From Candidatus Latescibacterota bacterium (lineage in GTDB: Bacteria > Latescibacterota > MVCY01): 23,168 nucleotides of DNA. Shown piece by piece: positions 1 to 8,644 of the stretch (positions are counted from its first letter, which is position 1; the number at the start of each line of letters is the position of its first letter). The position numbers were made by a program, and so were the translations under genes. The notes beneath the pieces were generated by a model, which had not been told where the DNA came from, made no database searches, and saw only the letters and a list, made by a program, of their open reading frames with translations. The stretch covers positions 1 to 23,168 of the forward strand of contig JAUWEO010000005.1 of the NCBI GenBank assembly GCA_030608245.1, in the 5' to 3' direction.

Positions 1-2
1 AT

Positions 3-1226
3 TTGGGTACCCGAGCCTGGGGGATAAAAGGTCTTCTGTTGGCTCCTTTCCTGTGGACAGGGATCGAATACCTCCGTTCCTTTGGGCAGCTGGCCTTCCC
101 CTGGACTCTCTTGGGCAACACCCAGACGGAATATACTCCGCTGATTCAGTTCGCCTCAATAACCGGCGTCTACGGGGTCTCCTTTTGGATACTAACCATC
201 AACATCTGTTTTTACAATCTATTCCGGCAGATCGGTCTCAAAAGGGCCAGGGTGGGGGGGAGGCTTTTTTCCATTGTCGTTGTTCTAATTTTGTTGTTCG
301 CTTTGCCCTATATCTATGGCAGCAGGGTGATTCCCAGGGAGCGATTGAAGGGGGAGGTCGAGGTGGCCATAATCCAGCCCAGCATTCCCGCGGACATTAA
401 ATGGGGACCAGAGGGACTTCCCATCAGTTTCGCTGCTTTAGAGCAGCTGACCCTCAGAGTCTCTCCCCATCGACCCGACTTAATTATTTGGCCGGAGACA
501 GCAACACCCTGCTATCTTATGCGTCAGGGAAAGTATCGGCGGAGACTCTACAGCTTCTGTGACTCGGTCAAAACTCCCATCTTCACCGGTTCACCGGATT
601 ATGACTTCCAAACGAGAAGATTCTACAATTCTGCCTTCCTGTTCATGCCGGGAGAAAGGGAGGTTCAAAGTTACGACAAGATGCATCTTGTTCCTGGAAG
701 CGAACGGGTGCCGTTTTCGGACAGGCTTCAATTTCTAAAGAGGATCGCCCTCGGGGCTGGTGATTTCTCAATGGGCAAACGGTTTACGGTCTTTCAGCAC
801 CCTAAGGGGAGGTTTTCGGTGTTGATATGTTTTGAGTCAGTATTTCCTGAGCTGACCAGGCGATTTGTCCTCCGGGGCGCGGAGTTTCTGGTGAACATCA
901 CCAACGATGCCTGGTTTGGTAGGACCTCTGGTCCTTACCAGCACGCTCAGATTGCTGTGTTCCGGGCCATCGAAAATCGGATTGCCATCGCCCGCTGTGC
1001 CAACACCGGAGTGTCGATGTTGATTGACCCTTATGGGAGGGTTTCTGGGGCGACCCCGATCTTCACCCCCAGAATTCTGGTCGATACTTTGCCGTTGAGA
1101 AAAGAAGAGACCTTTTTCACTCGCCATGGGAATTTGTTTGCGAAGTTGTGCCTGGCGGTCATGGGGATGGCTTTGATTTGGATAATGGTGGGGATGATAA
1201 AGAGATTGAAGAATAAGACCTTCTAA
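3..1226 (+). CDS. lnt: Apolipoprotein N-acyltransferase, 5'-truncated
   Basis: Inner-membrane enzyme of the last step of lipoprotein maturation: it moves an acyl chain from a phospholipid to the free amino group of the N-terminal diacylglyceryl-cysteine. The frame is open to the window edge, so the visible 407 residues lack roughly the first 100 of a family that is usually about 500 long; the first codon is not a real start. Three hydrophobic stretches (about residues 8-28, 46-74, 88-106) precede a carbon-nitrogen hydrolase (nitrilase-fold) domain at about 118-370, and a last membrane helix lies at about 380-400. The catalytic triad is visible: Glu165 (IIWPETATPC), Lys226 (YDKMHLVPGSERVPF) and Cys277 (VLICFES). 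Glu234 and Glu279 match E. coli residues Glu343 and Glu389. Its presence implies an outer-membrane lipoprotein system. Identification is firm. Confidence 0.95.
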   Translation: MGTRAWGIKGLLLAPFLWTGIEYLRSFGQLAFPWTLLGNTQTEYTPLIQFASITGVYGVSFWILTINICFYNLFRQIGLKRARVGGRLFSIVVVLILLFALPYIYGSRVIPRERLKGEVEVAIIQPSIPADIKWGPEGLPISFAALEQLTLRVSPHRPDLIIWPETATPCYLMRQGKYRRRLYSFCDSVKTPIFTGSPDYDFQTRRFYNSAFLFMPGEREVQSYDKMHLVPGSERVPFSDRLQFLKRIALGAGDFSMGKRFTVFQHPKGRFSVLICFESVFPELTRRFVLRGAEFLVNITNDAWFGRTSGPYQHAQIAVFRAIENRIAIARCANTGVSMLIDPYGRVSGATPIFTPRILVDTLPLRKEETFFTRHGNLFAKLCLAVMGMALIWIMVGMIKRLKNKTF

Positions 1227-1334
1227 ATGTCTTCATAGGCAAAGATCTTAGAATCTATGTCAAGTTTTCAAAGTCAACTCCGTAGTGTAGCAGGCTTTTG
1301 TGACAGTACCAACTCCTCAAACTGGAGGGGAGAA

Positions 1335-4300
1335 ATGAAGGCAAAGGTACGCATCTCGCTGTCTATTTTTCTTGCAGTTTTTTTTATTCCAAATGCATAC
1401 GTGATCTCCCAGACGCTTCCGCCGATTTCCAAGCTGGAACCTTCCAGAAAAACTATTATTTACAAGTCCTTACTTGATTTGCATGATAACTATCTCTCTG
1501 AAGGTCTGTCGAAAAGTAGAATACTGGCGAAGAGAGTGGGAATCAAGTCTGTAGGAGAAAAAGTAAGGGTTGACATTGATTTTTATGCTGAAAAACCCTC
1601 GATAGAATACTTAGCGGAATTTGGAATAGAAAAGGACGATTCTTTCTACGAATATGGGAGCCATATTCAGATGGCAGTTCCGATAAGGAATATCAGGCTT
1701 TTAGAAAATCTTCCCAATGTGGCCAGCGTTAAATTGCCTGGGAAGGGCCACCCAGATATCATAAGCCAGGGAGTCAAAGTGATCGCGGCTTCAGAATATC
1801 ATAACAAGGGATATTGTGGCAAAGGGGTTAAGATCGCGGTTATTGACGCAGGATTTTCTGGTTATAGCTCGCTTCTTGGTTATGAACTTCCCAATACAGT
1901 GACTAAAAGATCTTTCTACGGTAGTGTATCTGGATATGGAGACATAACTGGTGAAGGGGAGGATCATGGAACTGCCTGTGCAGAAATAATTTATGATATT
2001 GCTCCGGAAGCAACGCTTTATCTTATAAATTTTGAAACCCTTGCAGAGCTTAATGCTGCTGTTGACTACGCTATTAGCCAGAATGTTGATATAGTATCTC
2101 ATTCTATGGGTTGGTTCAACGCATCAAACTACGATGGCACAGGAGATGTCTGTAGCCTTGTAGACAAAGCTCGACAGAAAGATATTCTTTGGGTAAATAG
2201 TGCTGGTAATTCTGCCAACAGACATTATGAAGGGTATTTCTCTGATCCAGACGATGATGGCTGGCACAATTTCTCTGAAGAAGAAGAGGTGATAGAGATC
2301 GAGGCCGACACTGGGGATATGATAGATGTCTATCTGAGTTGGAACGCCTGGCCGAGAACATCTAAAGACTATGATCTTTATTTATGGAAGAAAAACCCCT
2401 CAGGAGAGTTTGAGGAATTGGAATGGAGCGAGAATCGTCAGAATGGATATCAGGAACCGACCGAGAGCATACGTTACGAGGCAACCTACACGGGAACTCA
2501 CTATGCCTCGGTTCGGAAAACGGCCGACAGTGGCAATGCCAAGATAGAGATATTTCTACCAACACATGAGTTTACCAGATATTCTGTTCCGGAGAGCAGT
2601 ATCCCAGACCCAGCATGTTCGGAGAATGCTTTGGCTGTTGGGGCAACTTGGTGGTATAACGACGGCCTTGAAGGCTTTAGCTCACGTGGGCCGACAAACG
2701 ATGACAGGATAAAGCCAGACCTTGTAGCTCCTGACGGTGTTTCCACGGTCACGTATTCCAGTTTCTGGGGAACATCAGCTTCCTGTCCGCATGTAGCGGG
2801 TGCTGCGGCTCTTATGCTTGAACTAAATCCGACCTGGAATCCTGCAGAGATAGAGAATTCCCTTTTCGGTAACGCCAGAGATTTAGGGTCATTGGGAAAC
2901 GATAATCTATACGGTTGGGGAAGGATTTCACTCCCGGAACCTACGTCTGAGCCAAATTTAAGGCCGTATAGACCTGCAAAGTGGGATTATGAACTGGTTC
3001 CTTCCTCTGTTAAGGAAACGAATACTGTAGACCAGTTGGTCGGTGATGAGCTCACCTATTTTGATCTGGCAGTACTCAATGATGGTGAGGCCGACATTGA
3101 TTCAACACAGCTCATCGAGGTGTACATATATATCGATGGAAACTTGGTAAAAGAATTCAGTGGAAAAAAAGGCCTTCGAGCTGGGTGGTACGTTTACTGG
3201 ACAGATTTGCCAATAAGAGTGGGCTCTGGAACACACGTGGTTCGCTTTGAGATAGATCCTCTCGATAGGATTGACGAGAGCAACGAAGATGATAATATTT
3301 GGGAGAGGCCGTTCACATGGATAAAGAGGTGGAGAGAATATACCTTCCAGACCACCGATCACGCTGCAAGGATAAAAATAGATGGAATCTGGCACGATTC
3401 CCCTGAGACCTTCAAATGGGAAGATGACACGGATCACGGGATTAAGGTATCTTCCCTTCAGAATATCTCGGCTGATTCCCGGTACGAATTTACCAACTGG
3501 AGCGGAAAGAGCACAGGGACGGATACCACAATCTCCATTAACGCCAGTTCTGAGGCAGCGGGAACTTACCAGGCCAATTATGAGAAACAGTATATCTTGG
3601 TGCTGGATACAGATCCCTCTGGTCTGTGGGGACCAGCTTCTTCTCCATCGATAAATCCGCCTCCAGAGCCCGGGAACTGGTACAATGAAGGACAAACCGT
3701 CACCATAGCAGCTCCTGACACTGTCGGCGATCATGCTTTCAACCATTGGGAGGCGGACGGCAAGATTGCAGAGGGGAATCCTATCACAGTCACAATGGAT
3801 ACCACTCATAGAGTAGTTGCCTTCTATGAACTTCTCCACCGATTTGCTCGCATGACTGTAGAAACCGCCAATACCTCAGTAGCACCAGTTGATCTTCATT
3901 TCGGTGTCCATCCAGATGGCACAGATGGATACGATAGCGGCTTAGATGTTCCAAGTCCGCCACCGTCCCCAGATACTGAGTTGAATGCTTACTTCTCAAT
4001 CTCTGGATTGTTTAACAGGTTGTCCACCGACATAAGGCCATCCGGAAGAACCCCAGTGATCTGGACTCTGGTCGCGGATTCAGAGTCGGATTTCACCTTG
4101 ACCTGGGCCATCTCAGCCCTGCCACCCAGCTACAAACGTGTTACCTTAATGGACACAATCGACATGAGGACAGACACCACAGCAAGCTTTGACTCTGGAA
4201 AATACACCCTTGAGATAGTGGCAGACACAACTGGGTATGTCAGTGTCACTATTTCTCTCAAGGCTGGCTGGAACCTGGTTTCTCTGCCAGTCACCCCTGT

Positions 4301-5096
4301 CGATAGCACTATAAGTTCTCTCTTCCCTGAAGCTATAATAGCCTACGGATGGGATGGCTCCAAATATGTGAAAGTGACAACCCTACGAACGGGCAAAGGC
4401 TACTGGATTGCTATGGGAGAGGATCGGACATATACTATAACGGGGACTGTTCTTAGTTCTTATACCCAAGAGATAACGGCAGGCTGGAGTCTAGTGGGTT
4501 CCTGTTCCGATACCGTAGAATTTGCCAGCCTGACCACTGTGCCGCCGGGATGCCTGGTGGCCGGAGGCCTGTGGACCTATGGCCCTGAAAAGCGCAGTTA
4601 TGTTTCCTGTTCCGCCCTTGAACCTGGCAAGGGGTACTGGCTGGCAGCTACATCTGATGCAAAACTTGCCGTCGGAAGCAGGTTCTCTAAAGTCGCAGCA
4701 AAGGTCGTAAACCACAACAGACTCTCCGACTTCATCGAGAAATACGGCCCACCACCTCAGTTACCACGGTTAACCGGACCTGAGCAACAGATTGAATACA
4801 GCAATAAAGGACAACTGCCCGGATATCATCTTCTCCAGAATATCCCCAACCCATTCAACACTTGGACCAGCATCTTCTTTGAGCTTCCTCAAAGCGACCA
4901 TGCTACCTTAAGGATATATGACCCTCTGGGCAGAACCATAAACATCTTGGCTGATGGGGAATTCAAGGCCGGTCGCTGGAGTCTGCGTTGGGATGGAAAG
5001 GATAGATCGGGGAACCAAGTAGCAAGCGGGGTTTACCTATATTGCTTAACAACTGAGTATTACACCAGCACTAAGAGGATGCTATTCTTGAAATAA
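1335..5096 (+). CDS. Secreted subtilisin-like (S8) multidomain protease with C-terminal sorting domain
   Basis: Predicted extracellular or surface serine protease of 1253 residues. I chose the ATG at 1335 because GGAGGGGAGAA precedes it and the product then starts with a classical signal peptide (about 1-26); an in-frame ATG at 1257 would bury that signal. Domains in order: signal; pro-region (about 30-140); S8 catalytic domain with Asp171 (AVIDAGF), His211 (EDHGTA), oxyanion Asn292 (SAGNS) and Ser481 (GTSASCPH); a beta-rich insert (about 300-415, DYDLYL) between Asn and Ser; CARDB-like Ig domain (542-662); two InlB-B/bacterial-repeat-like domains (about 669-832); a module shared with the next gene (856-910); two GW-LV units (977-1110); and a FlgD/type IX-style C-terminal sorting domain (1163-1253; IPNPFN, WDGKD, ASGVY). 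The substrate is unknown. A dockerin-bearing gene follows after 14 bases. Confidence 0.9.
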   Translation: MKAKVRISLSIFLAVFFIPNAYVISQTLPPISKLEPSRKTIIYKSLLDLHDNYLSEGLSKSRILAKRVGIKSVGEKVRVDIDFYAEKPSIEYLAEFGIEKDDSFYEYGSHIQMAVPIRNIRLLENLPNVASVKLPGKGHPDIISQGVKVIAASEYHNKGYCGKGVKIAVIDAGFSGYSSLLGYELPNTVTKRSFYGSVSGYGDITGEGEDHGTACAEIIYDIAPEATLYLINFETLAELNAAVDYAISQNVDIVSHSMGWFNASNYDGTGDVCSLVDKARQKDILWVNSAGNSANRHYEGYFSDPDDDGWHNFSEEEEVIEIEADTGDMIDVYLSWNAWPRTSKDYDLYLWKKNPSGEFEELEWSENRQNGYQEPTESIRYEATYTGTHYASVRKTADSGNAKIEIFLPTHEFTRYSVPESSIPDPACSENALAVGATWWYNDGLEGFSSRGPTNDDRIKPDLVAPDGVSTVTYSSFWGTSASCPHVAGAAALMLELNPTWNPAEIENSLFGNARDLGSLGNDNLYGWGRISLPEPTSEPNLRPYRPAKWDYELVPSSVKETNTVDQLVGDELTYFDLAVLNDGEADIDSTQLIEVYIYIDGNLVKEFSGKKGLRAGWYVYWTDLPIRVGSGTHVVRFEIDPLDRIDESNEDDNIWERPFTWIKRWREYTFQTTDHAARIKIDGIWHDSPETFKWEDDTDHGIKVSSLQNISADSRYEFTNWSGKSTGTDTTISINASSEAAGTYQANYEKQYILVLDTDPSGLWGPASSPSINPPPEPGNWYNEGQTVTIAAPDTVGDHAFNHWEADGKIAEGNPITVTMDTTHRVVAFYELLHRFARMTVETANTSVAPVDLHFGVHPDGTDGYDSGLDVPSPPPSPDTELNAYFSISGLFNRLSTDIRPSGRTPVIWTLVADSESDFTLTWAISALPPSYKRVTLMDTIDMRTDTTASFDSGKYTLEIVADTTGYVSVTISLKAGWNLVSLPVTPVDSTISSLFPEAIIAYGWDGSKYVKVTTLRTGKGYWIAMGEDRTYTITGTVLSSYTQEITAGWSLVGSCSDTVEFASLTTVPPGCLVAGGLWTYGPEKRSYVSCSALEPGKGYWLAATSDAKLAVGSRFSKVAAKVVNHNRLSDFIEKYGPPPQLPRLTGPEQQIEYSNKGQLPGYHLLQNIPNPFNTWTSIFFELPQSDHATLRIYDPLGRTINILADGEFKAGRWSLRWDGKDRSGNQVASGVYLYCLTTEYYTSTKRMLFLK

Positions 5097-5110
5097 AAGG
5101 GAACCCAAAG

Positions 5111-5779
5111 ATGCCAAAGAGACTTATCATTGCAAGCATTATACTTGTCAGTCCCATTGTACTTTATGCTGGAGAAGCCTTGGCGTTACCTTGGACAGTC
5201 GATTTGAGCTTACAAAGCACAGATACCTCTATCCAACCTATTATCCTAACCTTTGGCTGGAATGATGAGGCCACAGAAGGCTTCAATTCAGGAATAGACC
5301 TGCCTTCTCCTCCCAGTCCTCCGCAAACCACATTTGATGGCTACTTTCCCGCCACTGGAATATTTACAAAACTCTCAACAGATATCAGAAAATCAGGGGG
5401 CACGCCTGTTTCGTGGAACATAGTGACAAGCGGGACCGAAGGAAAGGTTAGCTGGGATCCAGCCGATATCTTGGGGATTTCCTCTGTCGAGGGAATTCGT
5501 TTTACAATAGATGGAGCAGATATGTCCCAGGTCGATCGGCTCTCTTTCGTCGCTGGAAGCGCGCTTACAGTTAGGATAGAAAGCAAGTCTTTGCTTCACC
5601 CCGGGGATTTCAACTCCGATGGTAGGGTCTGGACAGATGACTTTGTGATGTTTGTGGAGAAGTTCGGCCTGACTCAAGATGACCCGATATTCGACGCTGC
5701 TTACGATCTAAATAACGACGGCAGAATCTGGACAGAGGATTTCTCCGAGTTTGTAAGATTATTCGGCACAACCTATTGA
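5111..5779 (+). CDS. Small secreted protein with shared module and dockerin-like calcium-binding tail
   Basis: A 222-residue protein of unknown function, probably cotranscribed with the protease 14 bases upstream; AAAGGGAACCC lies before the ATG. Residues 1-25 form a signal peptide (hydrophobic core, then ALA). Residues 48-102 align without gaps to residues 856-910 of the upstream protease; I count 29 identities in 55 positions, centred on DIR, PSPP and LSTDIR motifs. Residues 163-222 hold two dockerin type I-like repeats: GDFNSDGRVWTDDF (Asp166, Asn168, Asp170, Asp177) and YDLNNDGRIWTEDF (Asp199, Asn201, Asp203, Asp210), each followed by a hydrophobic helix ending in FG. In known systems dockerins bind cohesins and need calcium. 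No cohesin is visible here, so the binding partner is unknown. It may be an adaptor or structural surface protein. Confidence 0.8.
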   Translation: MPKRLIIASIILVSPIVLYAGEALALPWTVDLSLQSTDTSIQPIILTFGWNDEATEGFNSGIDLPSPPSPPQTTFDGYFPATGIFTKLSTDIRKSGGTPVSWNIVTSGTEGKVSWDPADILGISSVEGIRFTIDGADMSQVDRLSFVAGSALTVRIESKSLLHPGDFNSDGRVWTDDFVMFVEKFGLTQDDPIFDAAYDLNNDGRIWTEDFSEFVRLFGTTY

Positions 5780-5801
5780 GTTGCCCCTGTCCTTTTGCCT
5801 T

Positions 5802-5838
5802 AACAGAGAAATTTGGCTTTCCAAGGAAACCCCTGTTC
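5802..5838. terminator. Possible bidirectional terminator between convergent genes
   Basis: This 77-base gap separates two convergent genes. AACAG at 5802 and CTGTT at 5833 are inverted, and the inside GGCTTTCC / GGAAACC pairs imperfectly. The T-run is poor on both sides, so this is a weak call made mostly because a stop signal is expected here. Confidence 0.3.
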
Positions 5839-5856
5839 TTTCTGATGCCTAACCTC

Positions 5857-7056
5857 TCACTTCCGCAGCTTGTTCAATCCGGTTTCAATCCTGTCCATCG
5901 CTATTTCGATGTTCTCCATTGAGGTGGCGTAGGAGAGTCTGATATGGTTATCGGCCCCGAAGCCAGCGCCAGGCACACAGGCCACCTTTTCCTCCTCCAG
6001 AAGAAAATCACAAACCGACACGGAGCCGTCGATTCTGGTATCCCCCAACGAAGTACCATAGAAGACAGAAACATCCGGAAAGACATAGAACGCCCCTTGA
6101 GGCTCCGGGCAGGAGACACCCGGGGTAGAGTTTAACCGCTGTACTATGTATTTCCTCCTCTTATCGAAAGCCTTCCTCATTCTCTCCACGCTCTCTTGAG
6201 GGCCGGTGAGGGCCTCCAAAGCTGCTGCCTGGGCAATAGAACAGGCGTTGGATGTCTGCTGGCTCTGAATCTTTCCCATCGCCTGGATAATCTCCTCGGG
6301 GCCAGCCGCATAACCTATCCGCCAGCCGGTCATCGCATAGGACTTGGAAACCCCGTTTATCACTATCGTTTGCTTCGGCATGCCCTCCTGAACAGCAATA
6401 CTGTAATGTGCTGCGCCGTCGTAGATAATCTTCTCATAGATCTCATCGGAAAGCACAAATATCCCCGCCTCCAGTGCTACTTCTGCCAATTCCTTAAGCT
6501 CCTCCTCGGTGTAGACAACACCGCTGGGATTAGAAGGGCTGTTCAGGATAAACAGCTTGGTTCGACTGGTTATCGCTTTTTTCAACTGCCCGGGACCAAT
6601 TTTCAAGCCGTTCTCCTTCTCAGTCTCCAGAATGACCGGGGTGCCGCCTGTCAGCTTTACCTGTTCAGGATAGCTGACCCAGTAGGGAGCAGGGATAACC
6701 ACCTCATCTCCTTCTCCCACCAAGGCCATAATCGCCAGAGAAATCGAGTGCTTTCCGCCGCAGCTAACTATCACCTGCGAAGGCTCGCACAATAGGCCGT
6801 TCTCTTTTTTAAGCTTCTCGCAGACGGCCTCTCTCAGTTCAGGGGTGCCCACGGCGGGTGTATATTTAGTGAACCCGCAGTTAATCGCCTGAATTGCTGC
6901 CTCTCTGATGTTCTCCGGAGTGTCAAAGTCCGGCTCCCCCGCACTTAAAGGTATGACATCGACTCCGGCCTTTTTCATCGCCTTGGCCTTGGCGGTTATA
7001 GCCAAAGTGACCGAAGGCTGAATGCGCTGGATGTTCTTTGAGATGGATATCTTCAT
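5857..7056 (-). CDS. Class I PLP-dependent aminotransferase, aspartate aminotransferase-like
   Basis: Cytosolic enzyme of 399 residues, probably moving the amino group between aspartate and 2-oxoglutarate. I start it at 7056, where AGAGGG precedes the ATG. A longer frame to 7125 would add 23 residues encoded by a repeat-like sequence and lacking family similarity. Visible PLP-site residues are Asn176 (NSPSNPSG), Asp204 and Tyr207 (SDEIYEKI), the Schiff-base Lys238 (GVSKSYAMTGWR) and Arg246. The substrate carboxylate Arg lies near the C-terminus in IRLSYATS. The pattern fits the thermophile/Bacillus-type aspartate aminotransferase subgroup rather than E. coli AspC. In some lineages this subgroup also uses prephenate or other keto acids, so exact specificity is open. 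It lies downstream of argJ on the same strand, separated by a 262-base gap carrying a repeat. Confidence 0.88.
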   Translation of the reverse strand: MKISISKNIQRIQPSVTLAITAKAKAMKKAGVDVIPLSAGEPDFDTPENIREAAIQAINCGFTKYTPAVGTPELREAVCEKLKKENGLLCEPSQVIVSCGGKHSISLAIMALVGEGDEVVIPAPYWVSYPEQVKLTGGTPVILETEKENGLKIGPGQLKKAITSRTKLFILNSPSNPSGVVYTEEELKELAEVALEAGIFVLSDEIYEKIIYDGAAHYSIAVQEGMPKQTIVINGVSKSYAMTGWRIGYAAGPEEIIQAMGKIQSQQTSNACSIAQAAALEALTGPQESVERMRKAFDKRRKYIVQRLNSTPGVSCPEPQGAFYVFPDVSVFYGTSLGDTRIDGSVSVCDFLLEEEKVACVPGAGFGADNHIRLSYATSMENIEIAMDRIETGLNKLRK

Positions 7057-7082
7057 TTTGCTTTTCCCTCTGCTTAGATCAG

Positions 7083-7266
7083 ATAACAGCTTGCCACGGA
7101 ATCTCACGGCGCAGCAAAGCCGCAACCCAAGAAAATAACCGCGGATTACGCGGATTTCACGGATTATAAAACAAAAACCTTGCCCAAAAACAAGGGTTCG
7201 TGCGTTTGTAGTACAAATCGCCCATTTCTAATCTTTTTCTGTGCTGATCCGTGGTTATTCGTGCTG
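7083..7266. repeat. Degenerate palindromic intergenic repeat between argJ and the aminotransferase gene
   Basis: The left arm, from 7137, reads CCGCGGATTACGCGGATTT with further CACGGATT units. The right arm at about 7238-7266 carries the inverse (ATCCGTGGTTATTCGTG), so the element can fold on itself. The adjoining 7083-7130 stretch has related CACGGAATCTCACGG units. A related element lies at 13732-13803. Such short CACGGAT/CGCAGAT palindromes are scattered between genes in many environmental bacterial genomes; their function is not known. No ORF of note lies in the 262-base gap. Confidence 0.6.
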
Positions 7267-7318
7267 GACTATTGAATTTGTTGAGTATCTGGTATGTCTC
7301 TCAGTCTTCCTTCATTTA

Positions 7319-8521
7319 TCATGTGGTATATTTGGCATTAATCTTCACATAGTCGTAGCTCAGATCGCAGGTGTAAACTCGGGCTTGTTGCCTGCCCTGG
7401 TTTAGATTAATAGTTATCTCTACTTCTGGAGCCGAAAGCAATTGTCTTGCCTTTCTCATAGAGAAATCGGCGCCGACGCCATTGTTACAAACCATCAGGT
7501 TGCCGATGGAGATAGCTAACTTCTCCTCTTTGACCTCAACGCCAGATGTGCCCACTGCGGCGGCAATTCTGCCCCAGTTGGGGTCTTGCCCAAAGAGCGC
7601 CGTTTTCACCAAAGCGGAGTTGGCGACAGCAAAGGCAACCTGTTTTGCCTCAGGGAAACTTCCGGCCCCTTCTACTGAAATGGCGACCAACTTCGTTGCC
7701 CCCTCACCGTCTTTGGCGATCATCTTTGCCAGCTCGCCGGTCACAAAGTCTAAAGCCGCGGCGAGACTCACACAGTCGCCAGAACCTTCAGTGATTTCAG
7801 CGCCTCCGCTTAGGCCATTGGCCAGGATCACGGCCATATCGTTGGTGCTGGTGTCACCGTCAATGGTGATCATATTGAATGATTTGTCTACTGAATCCCG
7901 CAACAGTCGCTGTAAAAGTTCAGGTCCGATTCTGGCATCTGTGGTCAAGAAGGCCAGCATAGTGGCCATATTGGGACAGATCATCCCCGAACCCTTGGCT
8001 ATGCCGCCAATTCTAATGGTGGAGTTGGCTAATTCCACTGCTACGGCCACTTTTTTGGGGACAGTATCCGTTGTTAGAATGGCCTCGGCAGCTCCGTTGT
8101 CATCATCTCCAAGTAACGAGGCAAGTTCAGGGATTCCCTTTTCAATCCGTCTTATAGGGAGATAACGCCCGATGACTCCAGTAGAGGCCACTACTACCAT
8201 CTCCGGAGGGATGTTCAATTCCTGGGCAATCAACTGTGCCATTCGAAGGGCATCTTCTTTGCCCCGTTCTCCGGTGCAGGCGTTGGCATAACCAGAGTTG
8301 CAGACGATCGCCTGGGCCTTCCCGTCGGCCAAATGTCTTTGAGTGAGCCAAAGAGGCGCTGCCTTGAATTGATTAGCAGTGTAGACAGCCGCCGCAGTGG
8401 CCGGCACTTCAGAATAGATCAAGGCCAGATCCCTCTTCCGATTCTTAATTCCACAACTCACCCCGGCAGCCTCAAAGCCCCGGGGTACTGTGATCGAACC
8501 AGAAATAGCCTGCGGGCTCAA
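7319..8521 (-). CDS. argJ: Glutamate N-acetyltransferase / ornithine acetyltransferase
   Basis: Arginine biosynthesis enzyme of 400 residues: it recycles the acetyl group from N-acetylornithine to glutamate and, in bifunctional forms, also makes acetylglutamate from acetyl-CoA. The precursor cuts itself into two chains, with the new N-terminal Thr as nucleophile. Here that is Thr187, in PNMATMLAF. The oxyanion region STGVIGR and the NSGYANACTG motif are present. I chose a TTG start at 8521: a perfect AAAGGAGG lies seven bases before it, and the protein then begins close to the usual ITVPRGFEAAGVSCGIK start. An ATG eleven codons upstream (8554) has a poor ribosome site, and the strong site would then lie inside the gene. 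No argA, argB or argC is in the window, so mono- versus bifunctionality cannot be told. Confidence 0.94.
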   Translation of the reverse strand: MSPQAISGSITVPRGFEAAGVSCGIKNRKRDLALIYSEVPATAAAVYTANQFKAAPLWLTQRHLADGKAQAIVCNSGYANACTGERGKEDALRMAQLIAQELNIPPEMVVVASTGVIGRYLPIRRIEKGIPELASLLGDDDNGAAEAILTTDTVPKKVAVAVELANSTIRIGGIAKGSGMICPNMATMLAFLTTDARIGPELLQRLLRDSVDKSFNMITIDGDTSTNDMAVILANGLSGGAEITEGSGDCVSLAAALDFVTGELAKMIAKDGEGATKLVAISVEGAGSFPEAKQVAFAVANSALVKTALFGQDPNWGRIAAAVGTSGVEVKEEKLAISIGNLMVCNNGVGADFSMRKARQLLSAPEVEITINLNQGRQQARVYTCDLSYDYVKINAKYTT

Positions 8522-8585
8522 CCAGTTTCCTCCTTTCTCAATAGCAGTGAACACATATCTACGGTTGCTTCCTGAGTTAGATTAA

Positions 8586-8614
8586 AATATACAATGGGCA
8601 GAGTTGGAAGTCAA
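8586..8614 (-). promoter_or_regulatory. Sigma70-like promoter for argJ
   Basis: Reading the minus strand, TTGACT (8614-8609) and TATATT (8591-8586) are separated by exactly 17 bases. This places the transcript start about 60 bases before the TTG start. It is back to back with the moxR promoter about 30 bases away. Confidence 0.65.
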
Positions 8615-8644
8615 CACCAATATGGAAGTCTCCCTCAAAATACC

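Noticed and set aside
1257..1334. N-terminal extension of the protease frame to an upstream ATG
   Set aside because: It has no ribosome site and would place 26 polar residues before the signal peptide; the ATG at 1335 has a strong ribosome site.
3102..3839. Long minus-strand frame of 245 codons opposite the protease gene
   Set aside because: It lies wholly inside the protease gene, has no family resemblance that I can see, and the plus-strand domains explain the sequence.
7057..7125. Extension of the aminotransferase frame by 23 residues
   Set aside because: The added part is encoded by the intergenic repeat and matches no family N-terminus; the ATG at 7056 has a good ribosome site.
7482..8165. 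Plus-strand frame of 227 codons opposite argJ
   Set aside because: It is a shadow of argJ, which has clear catalytic motifs on the other strand.
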